NCBI GenBank assembly: GCA_015680685.1
Contig: MNCI01005936.1
Coordinates: 790,753-854,752 of the forward strand
DNA: 64,000 nucleotides
From: Gnetum montanum
Lineage: Eukaryota; Streptophyta; Gnetopsida; Gnetales; Gnetaceae
Direction of reading: 5' to 3'
The position numbers and the translations under genes were made by a program. Below, piece by piece: positions 41,785 to 52,812 of this stretch. The first letter of the stretch is position 1. Each line of letters opens with the position of its first letter. The notes below the pieces were generated by a model that was given only the letters and a program-made list of their open reading frames with translations, had not been told where the DNA came from and ran no database searches.

Positions 41785-41860
41785 TGATATTGCAGTTGCG
41801 ATATCATGTACGTGATATCACAGCTTGCATGCGATATCACGTACACGATATCGCGGTTCC
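41785..41860. repeat. GATATC palindrome array in D 5' LTR
   Basis: Words GATATCACGT, ACGTGATATC and CGATATCGCG make overlapping palindromes. In D's 3' LTR most of the array is deleted (about 47665-47680). Confidence 0.7.
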
Positions 41861-41870
41861 GATGTGAGCC

Positions 41871-41878
41871 TATAAATA
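41871..41878 (+). promoter_or_regulatory. TATA box of D 5' LTR
   Basis: TATAAATA after the palindrome array; same in the 3' LTR at 47693-47700. Confidence 0.55.
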
Positions 41879-42598
41879 AAAGGTAGCACACTTGGTTTTG
41901 GGCATTAGTTCTTAGATTTTATTGTAATTTTTTAAGTTTATATTTCTCTCAACCCTTTCCTCCCCGTGTATGCCTGCAGTGTGGTAATTTGAATTTGTAC
42001 AGAACCTTTATTCGAGTGTGACATACTTGGACATGCACATGACCAAAAATAAAGATCGAGATTACTTCATCATTGCAGCATTCACTTAGCTTAATTATTT
42101 ATTTAATTTTTATTTACTACTTTCTTAGTTAATATTCTCTTCACCCTAAACTCCTTTTAAATGTAGAATGAGTATGACTTGATCATGAGCATTTAAGTGT
42201 GACTACTTGGTAACCTAGTAGCGTACCTAGGATCTGTGCTTGGTAATCCAAGTGGTAGTTGTGCATGAGGTCCAAGATGTGTATGGATGATTAAGGAATG
42301 GATGCTCATCATACTTAGGCTATCTTAGATTCTCTCTCACCCTTTCTCTCTTAGCTTAGTTAATATTATCTTGCATTGTCCTCAGGAGTATCATTACCCT
42401 AGAAACACATCATACACCTCACTCTAGACTAAACCATACATGACAAAGCTAATACTAGTCCAAGTGGAAGACATCAAACTTCGACCTAAGGCTAACTGTC
42501 TAGATGCCATAACTAGTTCATTTGCAAAGTTCGATCGAATCACACGTGTAACGCTTGTATTCGTATGGTTGAGTGTAAGGGTACCCCGCCACTCATCA

Positions 42599-42617
42599 TT
42601 GGTGTTGTTGTCAAGGA
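42599..42617 (+). promoter_or_regulatory. D primer-binding site
   Basis: TTGGTGTTGTTGTCAAGGA abuts the LTR end, matching the B site with a few transitions. Confidence 0.7.
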
Positions 42618-42739
42618 TGGTGCTAGTTATCTAGATTAGTTATATCATACAAGGTCGCTGTATATAAATTAATGATATATATTTTAGAAAGAAATAATTA
42701 TAAAAGGTCACATATAAATTCACACATAATTTCACAACC

Positions 42740-44725
42740 ATGCCTTTCCTACAAGACTACGATAATGCCACACCTAGTGAGGAAGTTCATTAGAGAACCA
42801 ACAAACTATATGAAAATGAAGATTGGAGTACATAATTAGAAGTGGGGGTTTCTTATAAACATAAACGAAAGCAACATCATCCCAAGGAATGAAAGCATAA
42901 CTTACCCGATGAAGATGAACCCCAACTAGCCACTACAAGCCTAACACAAATACAAGAGGCTAGTCGAATCTCCCATAGGCATCGTAAAGAGAGCCATCTA
43001 CCTAGGCTCGATTTAAACAACTTCCATACTTTTTTAGGAGGCTATGACTTAGATTCGCAACAACATTTACAAGTCTTCTATGATGCTTGTACATGGAACA
43101 ACATTGATAACGGTTGGAAAAAACTGAAGCTATTTTCTATGACACTCATTGACCAAGCAAAAGTATGGTATAGATTGTTAAAACCAAATTCAATACAATG
43201 TTGGCCAACAATGGTAGAACTTTTTAACAAAAGATATCAAACCTACGCAAGAGTGTCAACTTTGAGGAAACAAATCCAATAGTGGAAAAAAGCACAACAT
43301 GAACCCTTGAACATGGCCTTAGAAAGATATTATGCACTGTTAAACAACTTTCTAGGCCATGAGTTCTCCAAGGAAAGGATAATGTATCATATCATTGATG
43401 GGCTCCATGATGAAACAAGAGAGACCTTAGGAATGTATGTCCAAGGTCAAATATACAAACTACGAACCCATCAAGTCCAAGAGCTTATTAAGTAGGTAGC
43501 AAAAGAGGAAGGAGAAATGGCTAGATGGGAGAGTGTTGAAAAACATTAACAAGACAAAAATCTCAACTTAACAAAGGCCCATGATCATAAAAAGGAGAAA
43601 TCAACGTATCACAAGGAGAAAGAACCATCTTTGCTAGTACAAAAATCATTGGAAGAAGTTAAGGAAAAGATCAATAAAATGTTGGAATGGACACATAAAA
43701 AGTGTGGAGAATTTATTGATATTATTGAAGATAGAGTTTTGACAACCTGAGAAATAGGAAAAAATATCATTAGACAATCGGAAAGAAGGGATGAAGGAAA
43801 TGAGGGCTCAACTGTCAATCACACATATGAATGCAACATTTTCCTATATGATCACCCCAAGGGCCAATGCCCAATATTGTTATATTTATATGAGCATTGG
43901 GGAAGCACATTACACCTAGAGTTCGTATAGAGATACTGTGTTCGATCATAGTGGCAAAAATCCCAGTCGTGGGGGAAGTCATCCCTAAATTGGAGACACA
44001 CTTCGTATTGACCGAATCCAAACGCTTATCTAGTTTAACATCTTGTTTTCCCAATTGGGTCAACATACTCTATCTCGTCGCATTATTATTCTCCTCAATA
44101 CTATCAGCCCATGTCCTCAACATAACCACTGCCTTGTGTATCTTACACTTCTTCTAAATTTCAACATTCTCATCCTTTCTCTTCTTCTACATCGCCACCA
44201 ACTATTCCTAAGGTGTCTGCACCACAGCAACAACCCCCGAACGTTACTTGTGCTACTATTGCCAACAGCAGTGAGAGACCTCAGCAACATTGAAGATATC
44301 CCTTCTTTAGAAATGACCCTAGGAAGGGACAACACAATTCCAAGGCCATTGCATCCTCCAACTTAGCACAAGTCCAACACTGTCGTTCACTCTTATCTTC
44401 AAACCTAATGCCTCATGTTACTTCATTAGGGCCACCAATCAACACTCCAACAACCATGCAGCCCAATGAATACAGCTATGGAGGGCGACATCCTGATCTT
44501 TACATAACATCTTATGGTCGCAATTATCATAGTGGGTTAACTCGTTATCTGAGAACCACATCTTATAAATTTACCCATTATGCTTACTATAATTAGGTGT
44601 GTGAAACCCAATGGGGTAAGTATGACCAAGTCTTAATACTTCCAACACACAAGGATCCTCATGTTTCATTTATTAATCCTTGCCATGCTCAACTGTTTAG
44701 TTATGGGGAATATCTCCCATTCTAA
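42740..44725 (+). pseudogene. gag: D gag with long private tail
   Basis: 662 codons in one frame, ATG 42740 to TAA 44723-44725, broken only by nonsense codons (for example 42793, 43280, 43493, 43928). Gag domain: LPRLDLNNFHTFLGGYDLDSQQHLQVFYDAC, KLFSMTLIDQAKVWYRLLKP, MALERYYALLNNF, GLHDETRETLGMYVQGQIYKLRTHQVQELIK. A knuckle-like C-NIFLYD-H-PKGQ-C lies near 43840. After it, instead of protease, comes a Tyr/His/Pro-rich tail (NEYSYGGRHPDLY, YGRNYHSGL) ending FSYGEYLPF. The tail has no counterpart in A, B or E beyond composition. Confidence 0.8.
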
Positions 44726-46610
44726 ATAACAAGCAAGGGTAATAAATATTTTTCATTTTCTTTCATTTTACAATTTTTTGTTTTCCAGTTTTTCATTTTT
44801 CAATTTCTCATTTTATCTTTTTGTCTTATTGTATTTCTACATTTTTATAAGTAATCTCATCTATGAATAAAACACTCATGTGGCTTGTTGGTTGAGGTGC
44901 GTTCTATGTTATTGAGTATAGAGTGATCAATTATTTGGATAGTGAGCCCATTACACCCACTCATCCACTCTACAAATAAGAGGTTCTGTTCACGGGTACA
45001 GTGATATTCTTAACATTCTTAAAACTTAAAATTAATTTTGTGTTCATTGTACCTAGAATGAAGAAGAACAGACCAAGAGGGAATGATTAGGGTGCGACAA
45101 CAAGGGAACTTGCAGATTCTCTTTGGTGATGTTTGTGAGAGTTATCATGCAACGTGGTTGTACTAAGATCCTTGTAGATCTAATGAAAATGGAAGTAAGA
45201 GTAATCAAAAGGGCACTCAAAAATCCAATGCTATTGTAGGGGATCCCACTAGAAAGACATGCACCCATGGCTGAAGGTTGGTAGCTTCTCTAGATTTAAT
45301 ATTTAAAAAAGAAAAAAAAAGAAAAAAAACAAAGGAAGTGCCATAAGAAAAAATCACTCCTCCCTTGAATAAAATGCCAAGTGATCGTATGCCTTGTTGT
45401 TTTGGTACTCTCATAGTTGTTCATCATGGGATGAAACAATGCAGTGTCACTGATTAGAGGAATGGACTTGGTCTTAATCTTGGAACAACAGGTTAATGAC
45501 ATGTTAATCATACTTTACACACAGGATTCGTTGTACCCTAGGTTAGTTACCTCATGTCCAAATCTCTATAATCCCTTCTATAGTTCATCTCATCTCACTG
45601 TTCGTGTAATTGTAGCTCGTGTTGTGTGTAATGTAGAATTCTTACCTCATTTCGGTGATATTTACATGTGTGTGTTTTGTGGAAATAGTGTGGATTACAT
45701 TTAACCCTTCAAGTGCCCACTGACACTTTTAAGTGTGGTTACACAAGGGCATTAAAGGTTGGAACCTACTTTGGGGAGGACCCACTTGCGTAATTTTTGT
45801 AATTTGCACTCATGACCCATCTTTCACACACCATTTATTACCCTTAGCATATTGCCAATGATTTTCTTTCCCTTATTACTATCCCTCCGATTCAACGTTC
45901 CTATGAACCATCACATAGCCTTCTTCTCTCCCATCCGAGGTCCTTATTGATAAATTCCATACAATCATAATTATTTGTGCCTTTAAAACTAATTGAATTA
46001 CCCTAGAACCCCTTAATAGTCACCTAATGTCTTAAGCTTACAATGTCAATTTCAAAAAAATCTTAAAAATTCAGTACATTCTCTAAGTGCCCTAACTTCG
46101 ATGAAAATATATATACATGACACCCCTGTGCTAATCAACATCATTTGCATCTGTTCACGTAGGGGAATTTTTTCAAATTCCTCTCTATGACTCATGATTG
46201 CACTTCCCTTGCTTTCATATCCATAACTTGCTTGCTGGTACTTTGATTTTCATTCCATTTGAACCTACTTAAACCCAGAGTGTTCAACTTAGTCATGGGG
46301 GAGGGGCACATGCTGTATAGCACATAATTTTTTTAAAATTCATCATCGCCATAAGGACATATTTAAGGGTAATTAGTTGTAAAATTAAGAATAAAATGTG
46401 TCAAAAACAATTTCATCCCCTTAGCTATAACAGAAAATTAAATTTGGAAACCACCTAAGTAAAGAAGACTCAACATTATAATCTTTCGGGGACATGTTCT
46501 TCCAATAATTAACATCACACGGAAAGAAAGTAAATCTATTAAGGCAAGCAGTAAGGTATAACCTAACTTTGGTAACAACCTTACTAATGATTGGTCCTGT
46601 GTGATTGCAG
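44726..46610 (+). other. D non-coding stretch between gag and ORF3 stub
   Basis: It matches the post-integrase region of A and E in blocks: the 'gaaagacatgcacccatg' block (45251-45290), the 'cctactttggggagga' block (45766-45782), TATATATAC (46108-46116), the polypurine-like TTAGTCATGGGGGA (46289-46305). No gene. I could not find the hairpin here. Confidence 0.6.
46289..46305 (+). promoter_or_regulatory. Internal polypurine-like motif, D
   Basis: CTTAGTCATGGGGGAGG; counterpart of B 3701-3716 and E 60091-60103. Confidence 0.45.
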
Positions 46611-46613
46611 ATG
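46581..46613 (+). promoter_or_regulatory. Splice-acceptor-like ORF3 start in D
   Basis: TTACTAATGA (a good plant branch-point word) is followed 20 nt later by GATTGCAG directly before ATGG of ORF3 at 46611. Confidence 0.55.
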
Positions 46614-47374
46614 GCCCCAAAACGTAGAAAACAGGAAGGTCCTACTCAAGTTGTGATCAAACGACCTAGGAGAGGCGAGGGACAAGTCCTTGTTGGACAA
46701 CATGCAGAGTAGGAGGAATAATCACTTAGCATTTACCAAGAAGACCCTGCTACTATATAATCAGGGTAGGTAGAAGGAGGAGCTGATGCAATGCCTAAAC
46801 AAGGACAACATCTCACGTTATCCCAGGATTGTGTTTAGGCTACCCATGAAAGGTCCACATTCACTGTGGTGATTATGAAATTAAATTTTGAACCTTTCAC
46901 AAGAGTTTGCTCAGGAGGCCATTAGGGATCATCTCAAAGGGTCCCCATTATGGCCTGTCCTCTCTGAAAGTGGTGCCTAGTACATATGGGAAACATACCA
47001 ATTTTGGCACAATAAAGAAGAAGGCACCATGATATTGTGGTGTGATTGTTGATTTCTCTATTCAAGCCATTTTAGAAGTATTAAACCTTTTGAATACAGG
47101 GCCAAAGGTTGCTCAAAACCAACTGGACACTTTTAGAACAGAGCAACTTAATATACTATTGACAGAGAATAAAAGGGTGGCGTAAGAAAAAGAGAAGGCT
47201 GACTGGGATGCCTCTATGGCACAAGCACAAACTTACATGCACGCCAAGGCACTCAAGGTCTTACAAGAGGAGAAAATCTAGGCCATAATTCAACGCCATC
47301 AAATCCCAAGACCTGGAGTGCAAGAAAAGGGAAAGACACCCATGGAGGAGCCACCACCACCAAGAACTACATGA
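46611..47374 (+). pseudogene. D ORF3 stub
   Basis: Starts MAPKRRKQEG...VIKRPRRGEG, two basic clusters resembling nuclear-localisation signals, then stops. From 47150 a frame with coiled-coil character (LLTENKRVA, QAQTYMHAKALKVLQEEKI) ends in PMEEPPPPRTT. The plant-transposon-protein-like domain of A is absent or unreadable, so this is an internally deleted ORF3. Confidence 0.5.
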
Positions 47375-47543
47375 GTTCCATCCAATTTTGTAATCATAGG
47401 ATTTTCTTTTGTGTTGTGTCTCAATTTTGTTCTAACTCCACACTATGGCATGAATCCATTCTAGTTAGTCAATAATCCCATACCTATTCACTATGTAATC
47501 AATGGATCTTGTTCTCTCTATAACTTGAGGATGAGTTGTTATT

Positions 47544-47557
47544 TAGTCATTGGGGTA
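47544..47557 (+). promoter_or_regulatory. D polypurine tract
   Basis: TAGTCATTGGGGTA abuts TGATGAGT of the 3' LTR. Confidence 0.7.
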
Positions 47558-48386
47558 TGATGAGTCATGGTCTGTCAGGCCCAATTATCAAAGCCCAGTT
47601 ATCAAATCCCTATTATTGAAGCCCTGATACAAGATACATGGACTATTGAGCCTAGTTATCAGGGCTGTGATATCGCAGTTTCAGTGTAAGCCTATAAATA
47701 AAAGGTAGCACACTTGGTTTTGGGCATTAGTTCTTAGATTTTATTTTAAGTTTTTACGTTTAGATTTCTCCCAATCCTTTCCTCCCCATGTATGCCCGCA
47801 GTGTGGTGATTATAATTGTACAGAACCTTTATTCGAGTGTGACATACTTGGACATGCACATGATCGAAAATAAATATCGATATTACTTAATCATTGCTTA
47901 ATTATTTATTTAATTTTTATTTACTACTTTCTTAGTTAATATTCTCTTCACCCTAAACTCCTGATATTTGTGGAATGAGTACGACTTGATCATGAGCATT
48001 TAAGTGTGACTACTTGGTAACCCAATAGTGTACCTAGGATCTGCGCTTGGTAATCCCAGTGGTAGTCATGCACGAGGTCCAAGATGTGTACGGATGATTA
48101 AGAAATAGATGCTCATCGCACTTCGGCTAGCTTAGATTCTCTCTCACCCTTTCTCTCTTAGCTTAGTTCATATTATCTTCCATTGTCTTTAGGAGTAGCA
48201 TTAGCCTAGAAACACATCATACATCTCACTTTGGACTAAACCATATGTGACAAATCTAATACTAGGCTAGGTGGTAAGATAGTGAATTGTGAGCTAAAAC
48301 TAGTTCATCTACGGAGTTCGACCGGATCATGCGTGTAGTGCTCATATTCATATGGTTGAGTGTAGGGGGTACCTCGCCACTCATCA
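47558..48386 (+). mobile_element. D 3' LTR
   Basis: Partner of 41661-42598, shorter because part of the U3 palindrome array and a few other bits are deleted. Ends ACTCATCA. Confidence 0.92.
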
Positions 48387-48391
48387 ACGAG
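48387..48391. repeat. Target-site duplication of D, right copy (ACGAG)
   Basis: Pairs with 41656-41660. Confidence 0.9.
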
Positions 48392-48983
48392 CTTTCTAAT
48401 AAACCTTGCAACACTTTGGATAGATTAAATATTTTATTTATGCATTTAATGTTTTTAATTATTTATTAAATTATTTCTGATGATTAAGCTAATGAAGCAA
48501 TTAAGTAAGATAAGTGAGATAGATTAAACACATAAGTACAACTGTTTCAAGTGTAACATGTACTTGCTTGGTAATCCTAGCAACATCAGTGCTTGGTACA
48601 CCCAATAGCGTAGCACTTGGTAGTCTAGTAGTGGATACATGGGTTTAGGATGTGTACGGAAAGTAGGACCACATGCTTATGTTAGGACTAGTTAGATATT
48701 AGTTAATTAGTTAAATTAAATTAGTTAATCCAATTACTTTATCTTCCTTTAAACACCAAACCATAAAAAATAAAATAATAAAAATTAGATGCCTTAATTA
48801 CGCTTAACCATACTAGTGTACATCACAAGTGTAATTGGGAAGACAATGAACAACCTTAAGGCAAGGTTCACTTCCTAGAAGACAAGTGCATTGGAAACTA
48901 CAAAGTATATGAAATTCGATCAAATTGTGCATGAACGGTTGTGATTTGTATGGTTGGGCATAGGGGTACCTTGCCACTCATCA
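48392..48983 (+). mobile_element. A 3' LTR, part 2
   Basis: Resumes A's LTR ('ctttctaataaaccttgcaac', as at 2151) and ends ACTCATCA, directly followed by CTTTT. Confidence 0.88.
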
Positions 48984-48988
48984 CTTTT
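48984..48988. repeat. Target-site duplication of A, right copy (CTTTT)
   Basis: Pairs with 1774-1778. Confidence 0.9.
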
Positions 48989-49023
48989 GCTTCAAAAATT
49001 CCAAGGATTTTAAACAATAAGGG

Positions 49024-49902
49024 TGATGAGAAATGAGTTTACCCTAGCTCAACCATATGAATCACTATTGTTCACTCAGCTATCTGGTCTAATCCCAAAG
49101 ACTTTAGTTTTCTAAGTACATTGGTTCTAGGAGGTGAAATTAATAATCGCAATTGTTGTCTTCCCAATTCAACTTGTGAATGGTAAGAGTATGGTTAAGT
49201 GTAATTGAGGCATATGATTTTTATCATTTTCTCTTTTATAGTTTAAGTTGCCTGAGAACAAGAATAAAGAATAAAGTATGTAACTGCTAAATTAATCTAA
49301 CAACTTGGTAACATTTAACTAACCCTGACATAAGCATTTGTTTCCACTTCTCCTGCACATCCTAAACATGTATAGTGCTACTGGGTTACCAAATGTTAAG
49401 CATTACTTGGATTACCAAGTGTTAAACATATGCTCGAAGTGGTTGTACTTATGTTTACTATTAAATGAATATTAATTAATTACTTAAATTATTAAAGTAA
49501 ATTGTATGAATATTAAATGCATAAGGAAATAATTAACCTAGTCCAAGTGCTACAATGTTTATCAAAAAAGTTCACTTTTATTGTCATCCACATTAAAGTG
49601 CTTGGGTACAACAATGCTCAAATAAAGATCCATATACTCTTTGACTTCTACTATAGGCACCCAGAAAATATTCTAACTTTTGAGAGGAAAAAATGCAAGT
49701 AAGAACTTTACTACAACTATGAAAGGAATGACATAAATGTGATAGGTAGGTATACAATTTATAGGTAGAAATAGGATGCCTCGTTGATGGGTACACGTCA
49801 ACAGGTTAAACCCTAGGTCAATGGGATCACATCGACAAGATCTTATTGATGAGGTTGCATTGATGGGATGTTGTCAATGCAACCCAACAATGTGACTCAT
49901 CA
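49024..49902 (-). mobile_element. LTR of element G
   Basis: Edges TGATGAGA and GACTCATCA. R-U5 part as in B, TATAAATT at 49756-49763 (minus). The U3 (49770-49890) has 'tcgttgatgggt', 'catcgacaagatc' words like A's U3. The sequence to its right continues as G's 3' end, so this is the 3' LTR of a minus-strand element. Confidence 0.8.
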
Positions 49903-50043
49903 TAACTCTACAACTAAATGAAAGATTGTCCTTGAGTCCTTCACAAAATTTTGGGAAGGTATGGGATTATTGACTGATTACAAACACATAAAACAAACAT
50001 AACAAAACTAAGTTCCCAAGTGTATGGTTTACAATCATTACAA
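49903..50043 (-). other. G polypurine region and 3' untranslated stretch
   Basis: Next to the LTR stands TAACTCTACAACTAAATG, a decayed form of the TACCCCCACAACTAAATG polypurine complement, then 'ttgggaaggtatgggattattgac' as in B and E. Confidence 0.55.
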
Positions 50044-50775
50044 AATTTTGGTGTTCAAGACAACATAATTAAATACTCGTAAAAAATGAGAAACATAAAT
50101 TCTTGAATGACAAGAAGATGATAAAGAAGTTCAAATGGTACTAGGTGGTGAAGGCTCCTAAGGTTCCAAAAAACCTTCTCTTGCTTCAAGTGCATGCAGT
50201 GATTGAGGTGGTTGTTGTGGATGTCATGTGGTAGGTACAACCTCTAGTGGAAGACAGAAGGCATTTAACAATGCCTTCATCTTCTTCACCTTACTTCAAG
50301 GATCATTCACGGTCCACGCTGTATCACCAATGTGGGTAGGAATGGGAATATCCCATGGATAGGGCATTGTTAGGGACAACTCCTTTACATTCATGAACCA
50401 GGTAGTGAACTATTTGCATTCGATGTCAAACACTCTAAGTACATTCTACAGCTCTTGGTAATCATTCATATTTTTTGCTAGGTTCTTAGTAGTTGATCTT
50501 TGATCAATGAACTTTTCCTTAAGAACCTTGAGTTTCACATTTTCTATCTCAAGATTTTACTTGGTCTTCTTATAGTGCTTGAAATTTGCCTCATATAACA
50601 AGTACAAGCTAGCTGCTTATTTCTTCAATTTTGACCATGACCTTATGGCAGTTAACATCATTAGGTTTACATAGTGAAAATTGATAAGCTCCATGTATTC
50701 TATCATCTCCTCGATATGTAGCTCTTTTAGATAGATTTTAGCCTCTTTATATGCATTCAAGCCATCAAAGGTAGG
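50044..50775 (-). pseudogene. G ORF3, C-terminal part
   Basis: Minus-strand reading gives GLNAYKEAKIYLKELHIEEM, FHYVNLMMLTAIRSW, VFDIECKQF, PYPWDIPIPTHIGDTAW and ALEAREGFLEP, each with a close counterpart in A's ORF3 (40495-41110). Four or so stops. It is cut on the right by LTR H. Agreement over some 230 codons between diverged elements supports ORF3 as a real protein. Confidence 0.7.
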
Positions 50776-51211
50776 TGATGAGTGGTGAGGTACCCCTACA
50801 CTCAACCATACAAATACAAGCATTTCACGCATGATCCGGTTGAACTTCACAGACAGACTAGTTATGGTATCTAGACAGTTACTCATAGATCGTAGTTCAC
50901 TGTCTTCCCACCTGGACTGGTATTAGCTTTATCACATATGGTTTAGCCCAGAGTGAGGTGTATGATGTGTTCCTACACTAATGCTACTCTTGGGTATGAT
51001 GGGAAATAATATTAACTAAGCTACAAGAGAGGATGAAAGAGAATCTAAACTAGCCTAAGTGCGATGAGCATCCATTCCTTAATCATCCATACACATCTTG
51101 GACCTTGTGCACGACTACCACTAGGATAACCAAGCACATGGCTTAGGTACGCTACTTGGTTACCAAGTAGTCACACTTACATGCTTGTGATTAAGTTGTA
51201 CTCATTCCATG
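50776..51211 (-). mobile_element. LTR H, truncated D-type LTR
   Basis: TGATGAGTGGTGAGG start and D-type R-U5 sequence in reverse orientation; it stops short of the TATA and U3 part. No partner found in the window. Confidence 0.75.
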
Positions 51212-51735
51212 TGCATGAGATGAAATTATTCTTTGATTTTTTGTATAGGATTGGTATGAGATGAATTTTTTGTTTGCCTTGGGTGAAAATATCATATTTT
51301 TTTTTGGGATGTATCTAACTTTCATGTCAATATCTTTATTCACTTTCATCATTTTTTTCTATCTTTGATGTCAAACTTTAGCTTCTTCTTGTTTACCTTG
51401 GTAGTCTTGATTCTTTATAACTTCTATAGTGCTAGTGCTATTGCTAATTTGTCTAAGTGTCAATACCTGGCAAATTTTTCTTAAGTGTTGGTGGTATGTT
51501 CCCTAGTGTAGCTAGCATAGCATGCATCAAGGCCTATTTTGCAAAATTTTCTAAGTTTCAACAGTAGTTGCATGAAAATTTTTCTAATTATTATGCTATG
51601 CTCTCACTCTGCCTACTACATTGTAGAGCGTAGCTAGCATAGCACACTTTTCAGTGGCAAGTTTTGCATTATTGGAATATAAAATATAAAGGAGATAGTA
51701 ATAAGAAATATTATATACAGAATTATGCTTACATT
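51212..51735. other. AT-rich spacer with traces of the C-type repeat
   Basis: No gene. Between 51450 and 51660 the words AAATTTTTCTTAAGTGTTGG, AAAATTTTCTAAG and GAAAATTTTTCTAA recur about every 60-70 bp, alternating with 'gtagctagcatagca'. They resemble the 34- and 44-bp arrays of element C. Confidence 0.45.
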
Positions 51736-51743
51736 ATTCATGA

Positions 51744-51910
51744 GAGCGGTTACTCTAGCGGTTTATTCTAATTATTAGAGTGGTTTCTCTAGCAGTTTAT
51801 TTTAATTATTATAGTAGTTACTTTGGTAGTTTATTCTAATTATTAGAGTAGTTACTCTAGTAGTTTATTCTAATTATTAGAGCAATTGCTCTAATTATTA
51901 GAGTAGTTAC
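51744..51910 (+). repeat. 34-bp tandem repeat in E U3 (5' LTR)
   Basis: Units GAGCGGTTACTCTAGCGG plus TTTATTCTAATTATTA, 34 bp; the core AGAGTAGTTACTCT is an imperfect palindrome. Repeated in the 3' LTR at 60696-60880. Confidence 0.85.
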
Positions 51911-51919
51911 TCCCAAGCC

Positions 51920-51927
51920 TATAAATA
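51920..51927 (+). promoter_or_regulatory. TATA box of E 5' LTR
   Basis: TATAAATA right after the U3 array; also 60884-60891 in the 3' LTR. Confidence 0.6.
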
Positions 51928-52677
51928 CAGTGCCCATGCACACAAAAGAAAGGAAGTCTTTCAATAGTAAAGTAGCAAAACTCTTGTAGTCTATTTGAAA
52001 GTTAGAGTATTTTCCAAGTGCCTGCAATAGGAGTTCTAAGTGTGGATGGATCTTTATTCAAGTATTATGTACCTAAGCACACCTTGTGTACATCAATAAA
52101 GACAAGCTCTTCGATTCATCCTTGCAGCACTTGAGATTTTTTTCTTACATATTTATTTTATTTTATTTTCTTATGCATTTATTTTATTTTATGCACTTTA
52201 CATTTCTGTTATTAGCATAGCAATTCATTTTGATCAATTAATTAAATCGTTAAATTACACAAGCACTACCATTTTGAGCATGCGTGTAATGCTTGGTAAC
52301 CCAGTAATGATTAGCATTTGGTAATCCTAGTAGTGTTGCACTGGTTCAAGATGTGTATAGTAAGTGGGAATGGATGCTTGTGTTAGGATTATTAGAACTT
52401 AGTTAATGAGTAGTTAAGTTAAATTAGTCACCTAGTTATCTCTCTCTTTCCCTATTAGCATAGGACATAAAAACATAAAAAATATAAAAATCATATGCCT
52501 CAAGCTTACTTAACCATACAATCCTGACATACAAGTAAGTTTGGGAAAAAATGATCAATCAACCCATCCTTATTCCACAAGGGTGTATAAGCACTTAGTC
52601 CTTGGAATTTGACTGGATCATGCATGAAACGCTCGTATCCATATGGTTGAGCATAGGGGGTACCTCGCTACTCATAA

Positions 52678-52696
52678 TTGGCATTGTTGTTAGGGA
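52678..52696 (+). promoter_or_regulatory. E primer-binding site
   Basis: TTGGCATTGTTGTTAGGGA abuts the LTR. Confidence 0.7.
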
Positions 52697-52812
52697 CTTA
52701 GTTGTTTGTGTGCTAATTAGAACTTAGGAAATCATTCACATCATTAGAACGAACCCTTAGGGTTGATTGAGAAAATAATAAACAAGAATACATTGCACAC
52801 TGAACAGACAAG

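Larger units (their letters stand above)
41661..42598 (+). mobile_element. D 5' LTR
   Basis: TGATGAGTAATGG to ACTCATCA. U3 has repeated 'ttatcagagcc' words and GATATC palindromes (41785-41860), TATA at 41871-41878, then the shared R-U5 part. Confidence 0.92.
41661..48386 (+). mobile_element. Element D: gag-only Ty3/gypsy relative inserted in A's 3' LTR
   Basis: 5' LTR 41661-42598, primer site 42599-42617, gag 42740-44725, non-coding 3' region, ORF3 stub 46611-47374, polypurine tract 47544-47557, 3' LTR 47558-48386, perfect ACGAG duplications. There is no protease, RT, RNase H or integrase. It shares gag style, ORF3 start and 3' region blocks with A, so it is a pol-less derivative that needed enzymes in trans. 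Confidence 0.9.
1779..48983 (+). mobile_element. Element A: host Ty3/gypsy (Athila-like) element of the nest
   Basis: A is a plus-strand LTR retrotransposon of about 13 kb once its insertions are removed. Order: 5' LTR (1779-2341 and 29376-29798), primer-binding site (29799-29818), gag, protease, RT, RNase H and integrase (29951-36118), a 2.1-kb non-coding stretch, ORF3 (38260-41190), polypurine tract (41341-41357), 3' LTR (41358-41660 and 48392-48983). It is flanked by perfect CTTTT duplications. Element B lies in its 5' LTR and D in its 3' LTR. All frames carry stops and some frameshifts, so it is dead. Confidence 0.9.
51741..52677 (+). mobile_element. E 5' LTR
   Basis: Matches 60691-61624. 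U3 is a 34-bp tandem array, TATAAATA at 51920-51927, then shared R-U5; ends ACTCATAA. Confidence 0.9.

Noticed and set aside
43955-43985. GTCGTGGGGGA word in D gag resembling the polypurine-like motif
   Set aside because: It stands inside the gag tail region without matching flanks; probably chance, so it was not counted among the repeated motif sites.
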